A stretch of 64,000 bases of DNA from assembly GCA_033439765.1 (NCBI GenBank), contig JAULSN010000004.1, positions 3,916,001 through 3,980,000 of the forward strand, in the 5' to 3' direction. Position 1 is the stretch's first letter. Every line of letters begins with the position of its first letter. The position numbers were made by a program, and so were the translations under genes. The notes under the pieces are model-generated. The model saw only the letters and a list, made by a program, of their open reading frames with translations, had not been told where the DNA came from and made no database searches. This DNA is from Lasiosphaeria ovina (taxonomy: Eukaryota > Ascomycota > Sordariomycetes > Sordariales > Lasiosphaeriaceae). Shown piece by piece: positions 11,613 to 22,496 of this stretch.

Positions 11613-12090
11613 ATGGCTGGTGTCTCGCTTCCTGCCGAAGACCGGCTACAACTTGCCATTGAAGATTATTAATAAGGCAAATTCACAAGCATCCGAGAGG
11701 CTTCATTTGCCTACGACATCCATCACTAGACTATGTAAAACCGGCTAAATGGGAGGCCCTCCCTTAACGATGCTTAATAAAGAACCGGAAGCGTCATAAA
11801 GTTCTCAAAGCTTATTACTCTTATCGATACGACTATAAACGTGCTTTATATAAAGACCCAGCGGTTATTTAATAATAGTTTCAGCGAGTTAATAAAACGA
11901 TAGAGAAATACGGTATTATTAATAATAGTATTTATAGCTTCGATAAGACTGGATTCCAAATAGGGGTAGCTCGTATAGTAAAGATCCTTACTCGATCTAG
12001 TCGCCGTGGACAGCCAATGGTTACTTAACCAGGGAACCGAGAGTGGGTGACGGTTATTAAGTATATCAATGTTGAACTGCGTGCCTATAT
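11613..12090 (+). mobile_element. Fot1/pogo-family transposase relic
   Basis: A decayed piece of a Tc1-mariner superfamily (Fot1/pogo) transposase. From an ATG at 11613 the frame reads a psq/HTH-like start (AEDRLQLAIEDY, then GKFTSIREASFAYDI and NRLNGRPSLNDA). After a large internal deletion it continues with pieces of the catalytic region (YDYKRALYKDPAVI, FQRVNKTIEKYGI, SFDKTGFQIGVA, PGNREWVTVIKYIN). The last of these correspond to the NFDETGFxxG and GNREWVTVI signatures of Fot1-like proteins. Many in-frame TAA/TAG codons and frameshifts interrupt it, so it cannot encode a transposase. Terminal inverted repeats were not located. Confidence 0.75.
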
Positions 12091-12644
12091 AGGCCTGAAC
12101 TCAGCACCTATATAGGGTGCACAATGCAGCAGGCGGAGCGGAAGCGGTAGCGTGGTCGGGAACTAAGTGCAGGGTAGGTCGATCAAGTGCAGGGTAGACT
12201 GTAAGGAACTGTGCCCTACGGTCCGATACAACAGTGCTTCTGCAAGGCACTGAGGGAAGCAGGCTGACTGACTACAGGTCTGTAGAACTCTGCTACAGGC
12301 CTGCCACTTAGACTGTGAGGACTCTGCTCAGCAGTCTACCTCGTAGGCTGTAGGGGACTCTGCCCTGCAGTCAGGGTCTTCGGGACCAACTGTGGGTGCT
12401 GAAGAAGACGGAGAGGAGTTGTATTATAGAAGAAGTATAGTACAAAGAGTGGTGAGTGCAATGCTTGCTTACTTACTTAGAAGGGAATTTATCTAAGGGA
12501 AAGGACAGGTCTATATAGACCTAAGGTGGGCTCTCTAGAAGGTTTTAGAGACCCACAGGCTCCGTAAACAGCTCTGTATTCTACAGTCTTCTAGTGGGCT
12601 TGTCTTACGTATGCCAAGTCGTATAGGGGTTTCGAGAAGGTGCT
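12091..12644. repeat. repeat-rich, structured block, possible LTR or leader of a retroelement
   Basis: No coding signal. The block holds two copies of AAGTGCAGGGTAG (about 12167 and 12185) and four related imperfect palindromes (12197-12222, 12274-12303, 12310-12337, 12345-12372), each of the form GNCTGTAGGG-ACTCTG-CCCTACAGNC. It sits directly upstream of a Ty3/gypsy-type gag/protease fragment, so it could be LTR or 5' leader sequence of that element. No second LTR copy was identified downstream, so this stays an inference. Confidence 0.4.
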
Positions 12645-14533
12645 GTGGAGCAAAGTAAACAATCTAGGTATAGCGCCCTCAGCACTCACACAACGGCCAC
12701 AACACTCACAACTCCAACACAGCTACTGCAGTGCCCTGCACCTCAGGACCCTACAACCCTGGTAACTAGCCATACTTTAACAGATGAGGATTGTAATAGG
12801 GATCGGGATCGCAAGTGCGAGCACCGGCACCGCGACGACGACTACCGAAAGGAGCGGTATGGGGACAGAGCTCACTATGTCGACGGCGAGTTCGGAGAGG
12901 ACAGCTCGTACGATTCGGACTCGGAATCATCAGACAGTTCAACTAATAAAGAAGAGGAAGCTGAGCAAGCCTTTCTAATTCTCGACCGGCACTTATTTGT
13001 CATAAGTGTTACAAGAACTTCATCACGGTTGGTAAGAAGCGTTCCCACGTACGGAACTGCACTCCCTTTAAAGCCGTGCAGATAGAGGGCATCGTCACTC
13101 CCTCGCCGGCGTCTCCTATACGTCGAACCTGTGGCTATTACCATAAGCTTTTCGGATCCCGTAACAAGCTGTTTGTTCACCTGAAGTCCTATGAGCATGC
13201 CAAGGTAGGCAAAATCACGGATAATATAGACCTGCCAGCTCCCCCGGAGCCTCCCTCTAAAGACATCGCTCTATTGGCCACGGAGCCGGTGCAGTACGAA
13301 GTCAAGGAGGCCCCAGTAGAGATCGTGCAGGAAGCAGATGATAACCCGCGTTCTAAATTTACGCACCTACGAGCCAAAGCTAGACAGTCCAGTGAGGCTG
13401 AGGACGTCGAGTTTTGTTTTGATCCAGGCGCCAGTAGAACGATCATCCACCGTACCTTTCTGAACACTCTCGAGCACTCTATTGAGAAGCGTAACGGAGG
13501 AAGACTCAACGGTGTGGAAAAAGGCCCTAAGCTATCAGAATGGGCCACCTTCAAGATCTTCCTGCCTGGTATAGACCTAAACGGCAAGCTAGTCCTCATG
13601 AGGTTCACGAAGTCAGCCTGGGTAGTGGACGTCGATATCCCCAATCTCCTACTGGCTAACGATTTCCTACACCCTCACGAGGCCACTATTGACTATTATA
13701 CGGAGCAAGTCATCTTTGCCAAACTTGACTTTAAGGTCCCGCTCGAATGTGTCAATAGATCTTACGCCTATCTTCGCAAGGTTACCACAACCCGTAAAGT
13801 TGTCCTGTTACCCGGACAGCAAGCCTACCTACCAGTTAACTACAAATCCCTCCCGACGGATAGAAATTTCCTTTTTAACTCCAAGCATTCTACAGTCGTC
13901 AACACCTTGATCGACGCTAAAACCCCTAACTTAGTCCGAGTCGTCAACCCTTCCAGAGGAATAATGACGATTCCGAAGCATTTCCACGTCGGAGAGATCA
14001 ACGAGAATACCGATAGCGGTTACTTCGTAACCACCTGGAGAAAAGCGATGAAGGTTTTGACGGCAGCTATAGTGGCTACGTCATTGTTTAGCCTAGCGGC
14101 TGCCTCCGTAGCGGCTGTGACAAGCGTCCAGCCGCTTATTAACTCTATATTCAATGCTCTTAACTCTGGTTTTCTAATTATGGACTCCGTACCAACCGTC
14201 GGCGTTAACATGACTGACATCTGCTTTCATACGCCGCCTGTTTCTTCGGAATTCGAAATAACTGACCTGATTCGTGGCCTAGCCACGGGAGACATCTCCT
14301 TCGATACTCCTCCATACCTCCCCAACTCAGCGAACATCACACCCTCTGGCATTATAGGCATCCCTATTAGTGACTTTGTCTATAATATCATCGAGCCTAC
14401 TACCGCCCCTATCCCAGTCGAACAGCCTAGCGTCCCCGTCGAGCCAGACCCCGATAAAGTCGAATTATGTTACCGCACAGTCAACTGTACAGAGGCAGGG
14501 CTACAATGTGGTTGCTGTATTCGTAGAATCTAA
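12645..14533 (+). mobile_element. Ty3/gypsy-type retroelement fragment (gag zinc fingers and retropepsin)
   Basis: Partial polyprotein in two frames. The first (12645-12965) encodes an acidic, Ser/Asp-rich gag-like stretch. After a frameshift a finger CHKCYKNF-x-H-x3-C appears (about 13000-13060), then a second degenerate finger (CGYYHKLF ... HLKSYEH). At about 13411-13730 comes a retropepsin-like domain: CFDPGASRTIIHRTFL, then WVVDVDIPNLLLANDFL and HEATIDY. These match the protease region of fungal gypsy elements. The active-site D-S/T-G is DPG here, so the protease is probably dead. The frame ends at 14533 with sequence I do not recognise. No reverse transcriptase, RNase H or integrase is present, so the element is a truncated, non-autonomous remnant. 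Confidence 0.65.
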
Positions 14534-14739
14534 AGCTAAAGAAGGGAAAAGGAAAGAAAGCTTCCAAGGCCTGGGCGGGGCGCGGGGGAAGTGGGTTGTG
14601 GTGTGGGTCACGTGGTTATGGTGTGTACGGACCACTATCCAAATCTGGTCAGCTGTCTGCACCTGCCTTGACAGTAGGCGTCTTGACGCCGGCTTTACGG
14701 TCACAATTCATGGCCAACTCCGAGACTGTCTTCCAATAA

Positions 14740-15556
14740 AACTACCTTCCCGAAGCACTCCGAAAAGAAGTAATGCCGATCATATTTGGCATGGAAACGG
14801 CAGGGATACGCGACGAGCTTTATAAAATATTACAGAGCGCGACTTTAAAGAGGGACGAGAATGCTCCGATATACGCGACCGTTGACGAGGTGAAGAACCT
14901 TCTTGAAGAGCGTAATGATATTCGGGAGATGAAGCGCAAGTACGACGAAATACGGGAATGCAAAGGATCGGGCCACTACGATTCGAAACGGGCTCGCAAT
15001 ACGTACTTACACCTTGAAAAGGAACTTAAAAAGCTTCTAGTCCAGGAGAAGCGAGAAGTACTTCAAAGAGGCGGATAAACGAAGGGCCCTTATTAGGCAA
15101 TCAACTAACGACTTATCCACGCCAACGGCAACGGTAAAGCTACATAAGCCGCCAACTCTAACCGCGGCTGCCGACAAGGTCGCTATGCGTATTGGCCGCT
15201 TCCTTCGCGAGAAAGATCTGGGAGGATCCCGGCGAGCCCGGGTCTTTTCACAGCTACTTCTTGCGTACCTGGGAAACCGGGCACTGAGGTGGAGACCATC
15301 ATGAACTCGTTGGAAGATAATAAGACGCAGGACGTCGCCAAATAGACCGAGGGCTGGCAATGCCTGTTCTGTCGAAAATCTTTTGCCTTCCGCGGCGGCT
15401 TGATAAGGCACAACGAGAACGACCATTTCAGTAAAGGTGTCTTCGACCGTCCCTTTCCGTATGGCGAGTACGGCTGTCAAGGAAAGATGCACGTTATCAC
15501 GGTCGCCATAGGGCTCATGTGGCAAGATCGATTCTATTGGTTGCATTGTGTTTAGG
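14740..15556 (+). pseudogene. DUF3435/FluG-domain-like gene remnant with C2H2 finger
   Basis: The frame from 14740 (NYLPEALRKEVMP) runs through LKRDENAPIY, a coiled-coil stretch ending EKELKKLLVQEKRE, and a stop at 15078. The homologous reading resumes in another frame after about 15057 (YFKEADKRRALIRQST). A third piece at 15343-15556 carries a C2H2 finger (WQCLFCRKSFAFRGGLIRH) followed by RPFPYGEYGCQGKMHVIT. This order (SLTRD-x-APxY-like segment, AKG/ECKG helix, REEYF-x-x-AD, zinc finger, FPCPEC-like motif) is how I recognise the C-terminal part of fungal FluG/DUF3435 proteins. The recombinase core that would lie upstream is missing. At least one frameshift and several stops make it a pseudogene. 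DUF3435 includes Starship captains, but also relatives that are not captains. Confidence 0.55.
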
Positions 15557-16992
15557 GTATGGCCTGTGCGCACTGAGCACCACTACCTATTTCTCCGCGC
15601 CCTGCGCGGACCCCGCGATAGATTCCTTTCTCTTCCTTAGCTTTAAATCCATATTCGTTACTGCCTTCAACCATTGACATCCCTACTGCGTAAGGCGGGC
15701 CGTTACAACGGATATGCTTGTATCGGAACTTCATTAACGAACCCGGCCGGAATCCGAGGCCTGCGAGGACCAGCGTCTAGTGGAGTGCGACACGGAACTC
15801 AGGCGGACAAGGTACATCCTTAGCCCGCGTTTATAAGGTATCGTCAAAAGATCTTCGGATGTTGTCTCGGCCTTCGTGAATGAAAGCTCCGATTCGCGTA
15901 TTAAGCCGAATCTATCTGCGAGATCCGACCGGATCCACTTAAAGGCTTCTCCTTGCCGGGTTATCTGCTACAATCTTCATCCTGGCCAATAAACCTACAG
16001 CGAAAAGAGTTCGAAGGTAAAACTGAGCGAAGGTTTTCTGTTGCTCGGATGCTCGCTCGGCCATTTCAAGACGAGTCTTTGCAGTGATATGACCCAAAGA
16101 AGCAACAGCGATGAACAAAATATCAGGCAAGCTGCCGGAATATTTTTACCTTGCTAGAGCGTGCCCCGCGTGGCAGAGCAATTCCCGGGTGTGTGACATT
16201 CCCAGGCCGATGGAGCAATCGGCCCAATATCCATTCGTTTGGGATCAGTCTTTTCTCCGTTCGAGCCGTCGATTGTCACTCCACACCAGGAACTTCTCAC
16301 CGGGCAGTCACCGATAATGCACTGCGATAGCGTCACCGGTGCACCAGGATTGCCCGGATCATCTTAGACACGACGCTAACCCCGCCAAAACCATGGAACA
16401 TGTCCGAGGATGGGATGTTTCTGGTCTAGCTCGATGGACTCAACACTGTTGAGAAAAAAATGCAATTCAACGCCAAGGAAGCTACACGTGAAGTGTTTCT
16501 ACTGCATCTGGCTCCCACTCCTTTTATGGCAGAGATCGATCGACAAGGCGTTGGAGATGCACCAGCGCCGTTGGACAGAACGATGGACGGGACCGGCTCG
16601 GGGAGCACTGCCCGTCGCCCGTGTGGATGCACTAAAAGGGGTCCACGGGTGAGGCGGGTGAGATTGAATCCCCTGTTCGCCATTTTGAGGGAGGATTCCG
16701 TCACCTGCAGCCCTGTACTCGCCCGCTGGGGCCACTGTCTGGTCTCGCACTTATTAGTCTGGACGACGTGGTCGACCGCCGGCGCCGGACTAGACTCATT
16801 ACTGTTTCTGTCGACATTCTAATTTTTGTTTGTTGGCCGCATGTCATTTTCTGTCGCCCGCGGGAATTCCAGCTCCCCTTCTCTTTGTTGACAGCCTTCC
16901 TTGCATCTGGCCCAACATCGAGAAAACTCTCCACTCTTGGATCGCCGACTCGTTATTAGCCACTCCTGCCTGTCTGGGCACCACCGATCACC
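15557..16992. other. unannotated region with decayed coding fragments
   Basis: About 1.4 kb between the DUF3435-like remnant and DUG3. Short open frames on both strands (for example 15939-16130 minus, 16154-16336 minus, 16460-16822 plus) show no motif I recognise and are mostly interrupted. The last few hundred bases should contain the DUG3 promoter and leader. Confidence 0.4.
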
Positions 16993-18718
16993 ATGTGCCG
17001 ATTTCTGGTGAGTGGTCAGATCTCTGGACCCGAGCAAGCCGAACAGATATGCTGATTTTTGCCTGCCTGTTCTCTCTAGGTCTACAAGGGGAGTGATGAG
17101 ATCCTCCTCTCCAAGTTGATTCTCGACCCAACGCACTCGATCCTCAAGCAGTCCTTCGACTCGCGCCTGCGACTGGTGAGCTCTAACACCGGTGCCCTTG
17201 CTGTGTGTTTGCGAGCGCTGTGACTCATTGCGTCGTGTTTCGGCGATTAGGATACCCGCCGCGGCCAGAACAATGCCGACGGCTTCGGCATTGGCTTCTA
17301 CACGGACCGCAAGCTGGGCGCCCACCCCTGCCTCTTCACGTCGACGACGCCCGCCTGGAACTGCGCCAACCTGCACCGACTGGCCTCCAAAACGGCCTCG
17401 CACTTGATTTTCGCCCATGTGCGCGCCACCACCGAGGGCTCGCTGAGCGAGGACAACTGCCACCCCTTCTGCCACGGCAGCTTGATGTTTATGCACAACG
17501 GCGGTCTCGGCGGATGGAAGCAGATCAAGCGCCGCCTCGGCGAGCGCCTCGCCGACAAGTGGTATCTGAGCGTGGGCGGGGGCACCGACAGCGAGTGGGC
17601 GTTTGCCCTGTTTCTAGACACGCTGGAGCGCATGGGTCACGACCCCAGCTCCCTCTCGGACCAGGGCTTCGGCCCGACCGTACTGCGGAAGGCCATGCTG
17701 AAGACGATTGCCCTCATCAACGAGCTCATTGACAGCATCCCCGAAAGCGTGATCCACGCCGAGAACGTGGATACGCGGAGTCTCCTGAACTTTGCCGTGA
17801 CCGATGGCCACAGCGTCATCTGCACGCGCTATGTGGGGAGCAGTTCGGACGAGGCCGCCAGCTTGTACTACTCATCCGGTACGCTGTGGGAGACGCGGGC
17901 CCCTGAGCCCGGGAACCGCGATTATCAGATGGAGCGGAGCGACAAAGGGGCCGACGTTGTGTTGGTGGCGAGCGAGCCCCTCACGTTCGAGCGAGGTAAG
18001 CTCTTGACCCGGAAAACGTTGCGATTCCTCATGATACAACAACAAGCAAACTGACTGTAACACTCTAGAAAACTGGATTAACGTACCCACCAACTCAATC
18101 CTGACCATCCACAACCAGACGGTCATGGTGCATCCCATTCTGGACCAGTACTACGGCCGCAACCCAAACCGGCAGCGGTCCACGGCCTTTGTCAGGACCA
18201 AAGGCCTGGCCGCGAACGAGAACGCCTCCAGCCTCGCGGGCACCGCGTTGCCTGTGGCCGAGAACGGCAGCATTCTCAACAACAACAACAACTCGCACCT
18301 CTTGCAAAACGGCAGCGCCGCCACGCTGGCGCACAAGAAGATCCTCGGGCCGACAATACCGTTTAGCGTCAGCGCGCCGCGGTCCCGCCCGCCTGCGGCC
18401 GAGAGCAGCCACTCAGCGTCGTCGACGGTGCCACGGGCGCGTACTCCGCTCGCGTATTCCGAGGCCGCCGCGACTCCGCAGCTGGGTTCCTCCGACGTCC
18501 GCTCCCCGTCCCAGCCGGCGCTTCCCCCCCAACAGCAGCTCGCTACGCCCTCCCAGGGCAACATCAAGAAGAAGCGCGCGTCGCTTACCGCCGTCGACCC
18601 GCCCGCGTACTCGTCCCTGCAGGACACGGGCAGCCCCCTCACCCCCGAGCCATCGCGGACCGAGTTCGGCAATCCCGCCAAGCTCGCCCAGTACTTCCCC
18701 GAGCTGACGTTGTCATGA
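16993..18718 (+). CDS. DUG3: class II glutamine amidotransferase, Dug3-like
   Basis: Ntn-type glutamine amidotransferase subunit that works with Dug2 in cytosolic glutathione breakdown in yeast. Four exons: 16993-17007, 17080-17175, 17251-17995 and 18069-18718, with introns of 72, 75 and 73 bp that all keep frame. The product is about 501 aa. The first exon codes only MCRFL, so Cys2, which becomes the N-terminal nucleophile after Met removal, is on a 5-codon exon. The core follows: GQNNADGFGIGFY, FAHVRATTEG, NCHPFCHGSLMFMHNGGL (the CHPF and HNG motifs of the family) and GGTDSEWAFALFL. The C-terminal third after about residue 300 is Ser/Pro-rich and probably disordered, which is common in filamentous fungi. 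Start and splice sites are fixed by the conserved MCRF start. Confidence 0.92.
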
Positions 18719-19766
18719 TGCTGTTTCGAATTTAACCCCTTTTTGCTTCTATTAACTTTTTTACTCTAATTTTTAGCGCTAGGGTTTGGTGGCGTGCCGG
18801 GTCCGTTCTTTTTTGAACGGGAGGGCGGGAAATGAGATTGGGCAAATCGGGATCGGATCGGATCGGATGTATTTATGGATTAGGCATCCCAACCTTTTTT
18901 TGGTTTCCTCTTTCTTTCTTTTTTGTTGGTTTCTTCCTGTGCTTTACCACATGTTCGAGTCTTGTTGTCCGGTGTTATTGTATGAGATTCTTTTTTTCCT
19001 TGTTGCGAACAGAGACATGCATGATTCATGAGAGGGTAGGGTAGAAAGCGGCGTACGAAGCTAGTTCGTTTAAAAGGGTTCCTTTTTTTTCTGGGGGCGG
19101 CGGGCGCGTAAAAGACAAAAGAAGATTAAATGAAAATGGGTTAAGGGGTTTTGTTTTTTTATTTGCTTCCCAGAAACACCCGACGTTAGTTTCGGTGATT
19201 GTCTAGATAAGTACTGTGGTGTGGCCAGGAGAAAGAGGGTTTATTTTGTTTTTCCTTCTCTGAAAAGGGGCCTCGGGATGGTGTGTGCGTGTGTGCGTGT
19301 GAGTTCAGTCCGCTGGTTAAAAGGGCAAGCAAGCCGGACGAAAGAAACCGATGAAATAATATCCGATGAAAATACGCCAGGCCATCCAGCCGCTGCCTGT
19401 CATCACCAAGGTACGTACGTAGGTACAATAACCCGGATTTTCAGGAATTATCTGTGATGGTGGGATTCAAAATACAGAGGGTGGGAGGTGTCGTCTCCAG
19501 GCTTCCCCAGTTGTTCGCCCTCATTTCAGCCGCACGTGGGCAGCCCGGCAAATCACCATCGCATGCAGACTGTGCGAATGCAGTAGATGTAACGGACAGA
19601 CTGCAATCCATGCGGCTGCGAAAGGCAACGAGGGTGCTGTACCCGACTGGGTGAAGCAGAGAATGCCATAATCAAAAAGTCTCAGCTAGTACACCATCTC
19701 GGATTCCTGGGTTGAAATACATAAATATATACATATGAAGATACGAATGTACACAGCCCTTTACAC
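18719..19766. other. convergent spacer DUG3/ZRG17
   Basis: 3' flanks of two convergent genes. T-rich runs follow DUG3 and a short GATCG tandem repeat lies at about 18848-18868. No gene seen. Confidence 0.4.
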
Positions 19767-21583
19767 TCAGTTCCCGCTATCCGCACTCATCTGGACTGTG
19801 ACCTCCCAGCGTAGGTTCCCCCCGCGGCCGTAGCCCTCGCCGAGGCGGTTCTGAACAACCCTAGCCAAACGACTTCGCAGTTGGCTGAGCGCCAAGTCGT
19901 CCAAGCCGCGGACGAGGCAGACCTTGAGGTTCGCCATGGCGAGACCATAATGCACCTGCCAGAACTGTGCCTCTTCGACCCGGGCAACCTGGGGCTCGGC
20001 CTCTATCTCCCGCACCACGGCGGAGACGCTGCTGTTGTTCGCGCCAACGCTACTATCTGTTTTCTTGCTGCTGTTACCGCCGCCTCCCAGCCCTACTTGC
20101 TGCTTTAGCTGCCGAGGCTCCTGTAAGCCGCTGTAGCTCATGAGCAGCATGAGACCTTGTGCAATAGCTAGCCGCGTGCCCAGGACAAACATGCTCCCAG
20201 CTATGGCGGCGCAGATGAGACTGTCGAGCCACACAAAGTATGGGATGCTGACGAGGGGAAGCAGTAGCATCAGAAAGGAGAAACAGAGCGTCAGGAAGTG
20301 GAATGGGTTGGCGAGAATGCCGGATCCGGGAAGGATGCTGCTGAGATAAGGGAGAGGCACGCGCATGACGCGGCGGATGCGACTATGGTTTCGAAGGCCG
20401 TACGCGCTCACGAGGGTGCTCACGACGGCGGCGAGGCTGGCTGTGTCGACAGTGCCCGGAGTGATGTACGCGCGCGCGTTGACGAAGCTGGCGCCGCCGC
20501 CTCCGTGCGTGTGTGGATGGTGAGGGGCATGCTCGCCGACAGACTCGAGCACGTGCTTGAGGTTATGCGACAACAGGTCGAAGCCGCCAAAGACGAGGAA
20601 GACCGACATGGCAAAGCCGGCGAGCACCTCGGCCCGCTGCAGCCCGAACGGGTGGCGGATGCTAGACCGCCGCCACACCTCAAAGTTCCCAAGCACGTCA
20701 ACAGCTACACACACGGCAGCGGATCCGACGTCGAAGAAGACCAGATGCGAGAGGGCCGTCATGGCCAGCGAGTCCTCAGCGCTGAAGAAGATGTACACAG
20801 CCACCGCCGCATGGCAGCAGCTCCAATATAGCCGGGCGCGTTGATTTGTTTGCATGCTACCCCATGCTTCTTTCATCGTCGGTATGGGGAGCGAGGCTGG
20901 CAGGACAGGGGGAGGCCGTGGTGGGGGTTCCTGGAAGAAGGAGTGCTGCGCACTTATAGAGCTGTGTTTGTAGCGATGGCCGCGCCGTTGTCCAATGTTC
21001 TACAGGGAGAGAGACGAGATCCAAGTCAGCTAGACGAATGCACTCTGGGATGGAAGCTCGGGAGAGGGGACGACAGTTTTGTCTGTCTCGCCAGCCCGAG
21101 ATGACATAGCAATTGGAGGTTTGGAAGGGGCATTCAACGTACAGACTTGACGGGCGCAGTTGCGATGAATTGCGTCTCGAAGTTGAAGGGGTTCCTTGCG
21201 GCAGGCGCACCTGAGCCAGCGCCATGACCATTGGCGAGCCCGTTTTCAGACATGGTGAAGGCCAACTCGGGCGTCCGGGGACGCAACGAGGGGACGTGGT
21301 GAGGATGGAGGAAGGCGGCGGGGCTGCTTCGAGGGGACGTTGCTAGGAAACGATCGGGATCCGGGAACGCGGCTGCCGCGCGAAGATTGGCATTGGTATT
21401 ATTGGTATCTGTATTGGCGTTGGTATAGGCATCGGCATTGGCATCAGGATACTTGGCAGTCCCGTCGTAATCGTCGCATGTGAAAACAAAACGGCCGTCG
21501 TCCTCGTCGACGAGTCCTGGCGGCAGAGCTGCAGGCGTTGGCGGCGTCCTAGGAGGATCGAATGAGGCCAGGCTAGAAGCCAT
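19767..21583 (-). CDS. ZRG17: cation diffusion facilitator, Zrg17-like zinc transporter subunit
   Basis: CDF-family membrane protein of about 557 aa. Exon 1 is 21583-21143 (147 codons) and exon 2 is 20999-19767; the 143-bp intron (donor GTACGT, acceptor GTAG) leaves phase 0. Exon 1 is a hydrophilic N-terminal region. Exon 2 opens with an Arg/Pro-rich segment (NIGQRRGHRYKHSS) and then the membrane domain: LSHLVFFDVGSAAVCV, the CDF signature HPFGLQRAEVLAGFAMSVF, a His-rich loop (HAPHHPHTHGGGG) and further hydrophobic spans, then a soluble C-terminal domain. In yeast Zrg17 pairs with Msc2 to load zinc into the ER lumen, and in fission yeast with Cis4. The match to Zrg17 rather than other CDF members rests on the signature context. 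ATG 21583 is the first suitable start. Confidence 0.85.
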
Positions 21584-22496
21584 GTGCGCCCTGGTGAGGA
21601 GACGGTAGAACTGCACCTAATGGCTGGGCTGTCGTTACGTCGCCTCGCGATAGCCGTAATTTGATGACCAGATTGCCCAGTCGACGGTGTGGATCTCGAA
21701 GCTAGACCCTGGCCCGTCCTCTTTGAGACTAGCGCACCGCAAATGTGGGGTGGATGGCGGCCTGTTCCCACCGAGGTGAAGCGCTAAAAGACTGTCCCAG
21801 GCCTCAAGACTGGACGACTTCCGTACTCCTAAAACGCTTCCAGGCCAAATCGTTATACTCTGAGGGGAAAATGGAAGGGATTTTTCTACATGCAAAGGGA
21901 TGACCACTTTGAATGCGGCGCTGCTGTCTTTCGTCTTAGTAGGCTGGGTTGCTGTTGGCCAGCCAGTTGTCACTGAGACCGTCCACACCTCCCTGGCGCA
22001 GGTCGTCAGGGACTTCGACCCGAACAGGGGGGACGTTGTGCCCGTGGGCGGGGGGAGAGCCGCATGGTTTAGTGGGGGTGGCCCTGGGGGGCAGTGGCAT
22101 GGGTGTTAGGGGTAGGTGCGCCCAAATGCCGATGTCATCCACTTCGGGCGGCCCCATCTGCGACTGTGCATCCATCCACCCATCACATCTGCGTTGCGTA
22201 CTGTACCTCTCCAGCTCGAGCCTCAAGGGCACAGCACGCACAGCACCACGCGCCGCATTGCATTGAGAGTCCGTCTTTTTTTCTCCGACCTCGCCGCGCT
22301 GCCAGTGAAGCTTCTTGGAAGCTCAATCGCCGCATGCGCTCGCCGATGGAGCAATAAGCCATGGCGAATTCCTGATTGCCCGCTGCAGACTCGGCCGCCA
22401 CGACAAACCTTGTCTTGGGGCCGCGTCCTGTCCGCATGCCCCCCGAAACGTTAAGGCGCCTTTCAGAATTGATATCGGAGAGGCTTAAACTATACT
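21584..22496. other. divergent promoter region
   Basis: Shared 5' flank of ZRG17 (minus) and the membrane-protein gene (plus). Overlapping short frames lack recognisable features. No specific regulatory site can be claimed. Confidence 0.4.

Noticed and set aside
12197..12372. CRISPR array
   Set aside because: Units are diverged palindromes with unequal spacing, and the window is eukaryotic.
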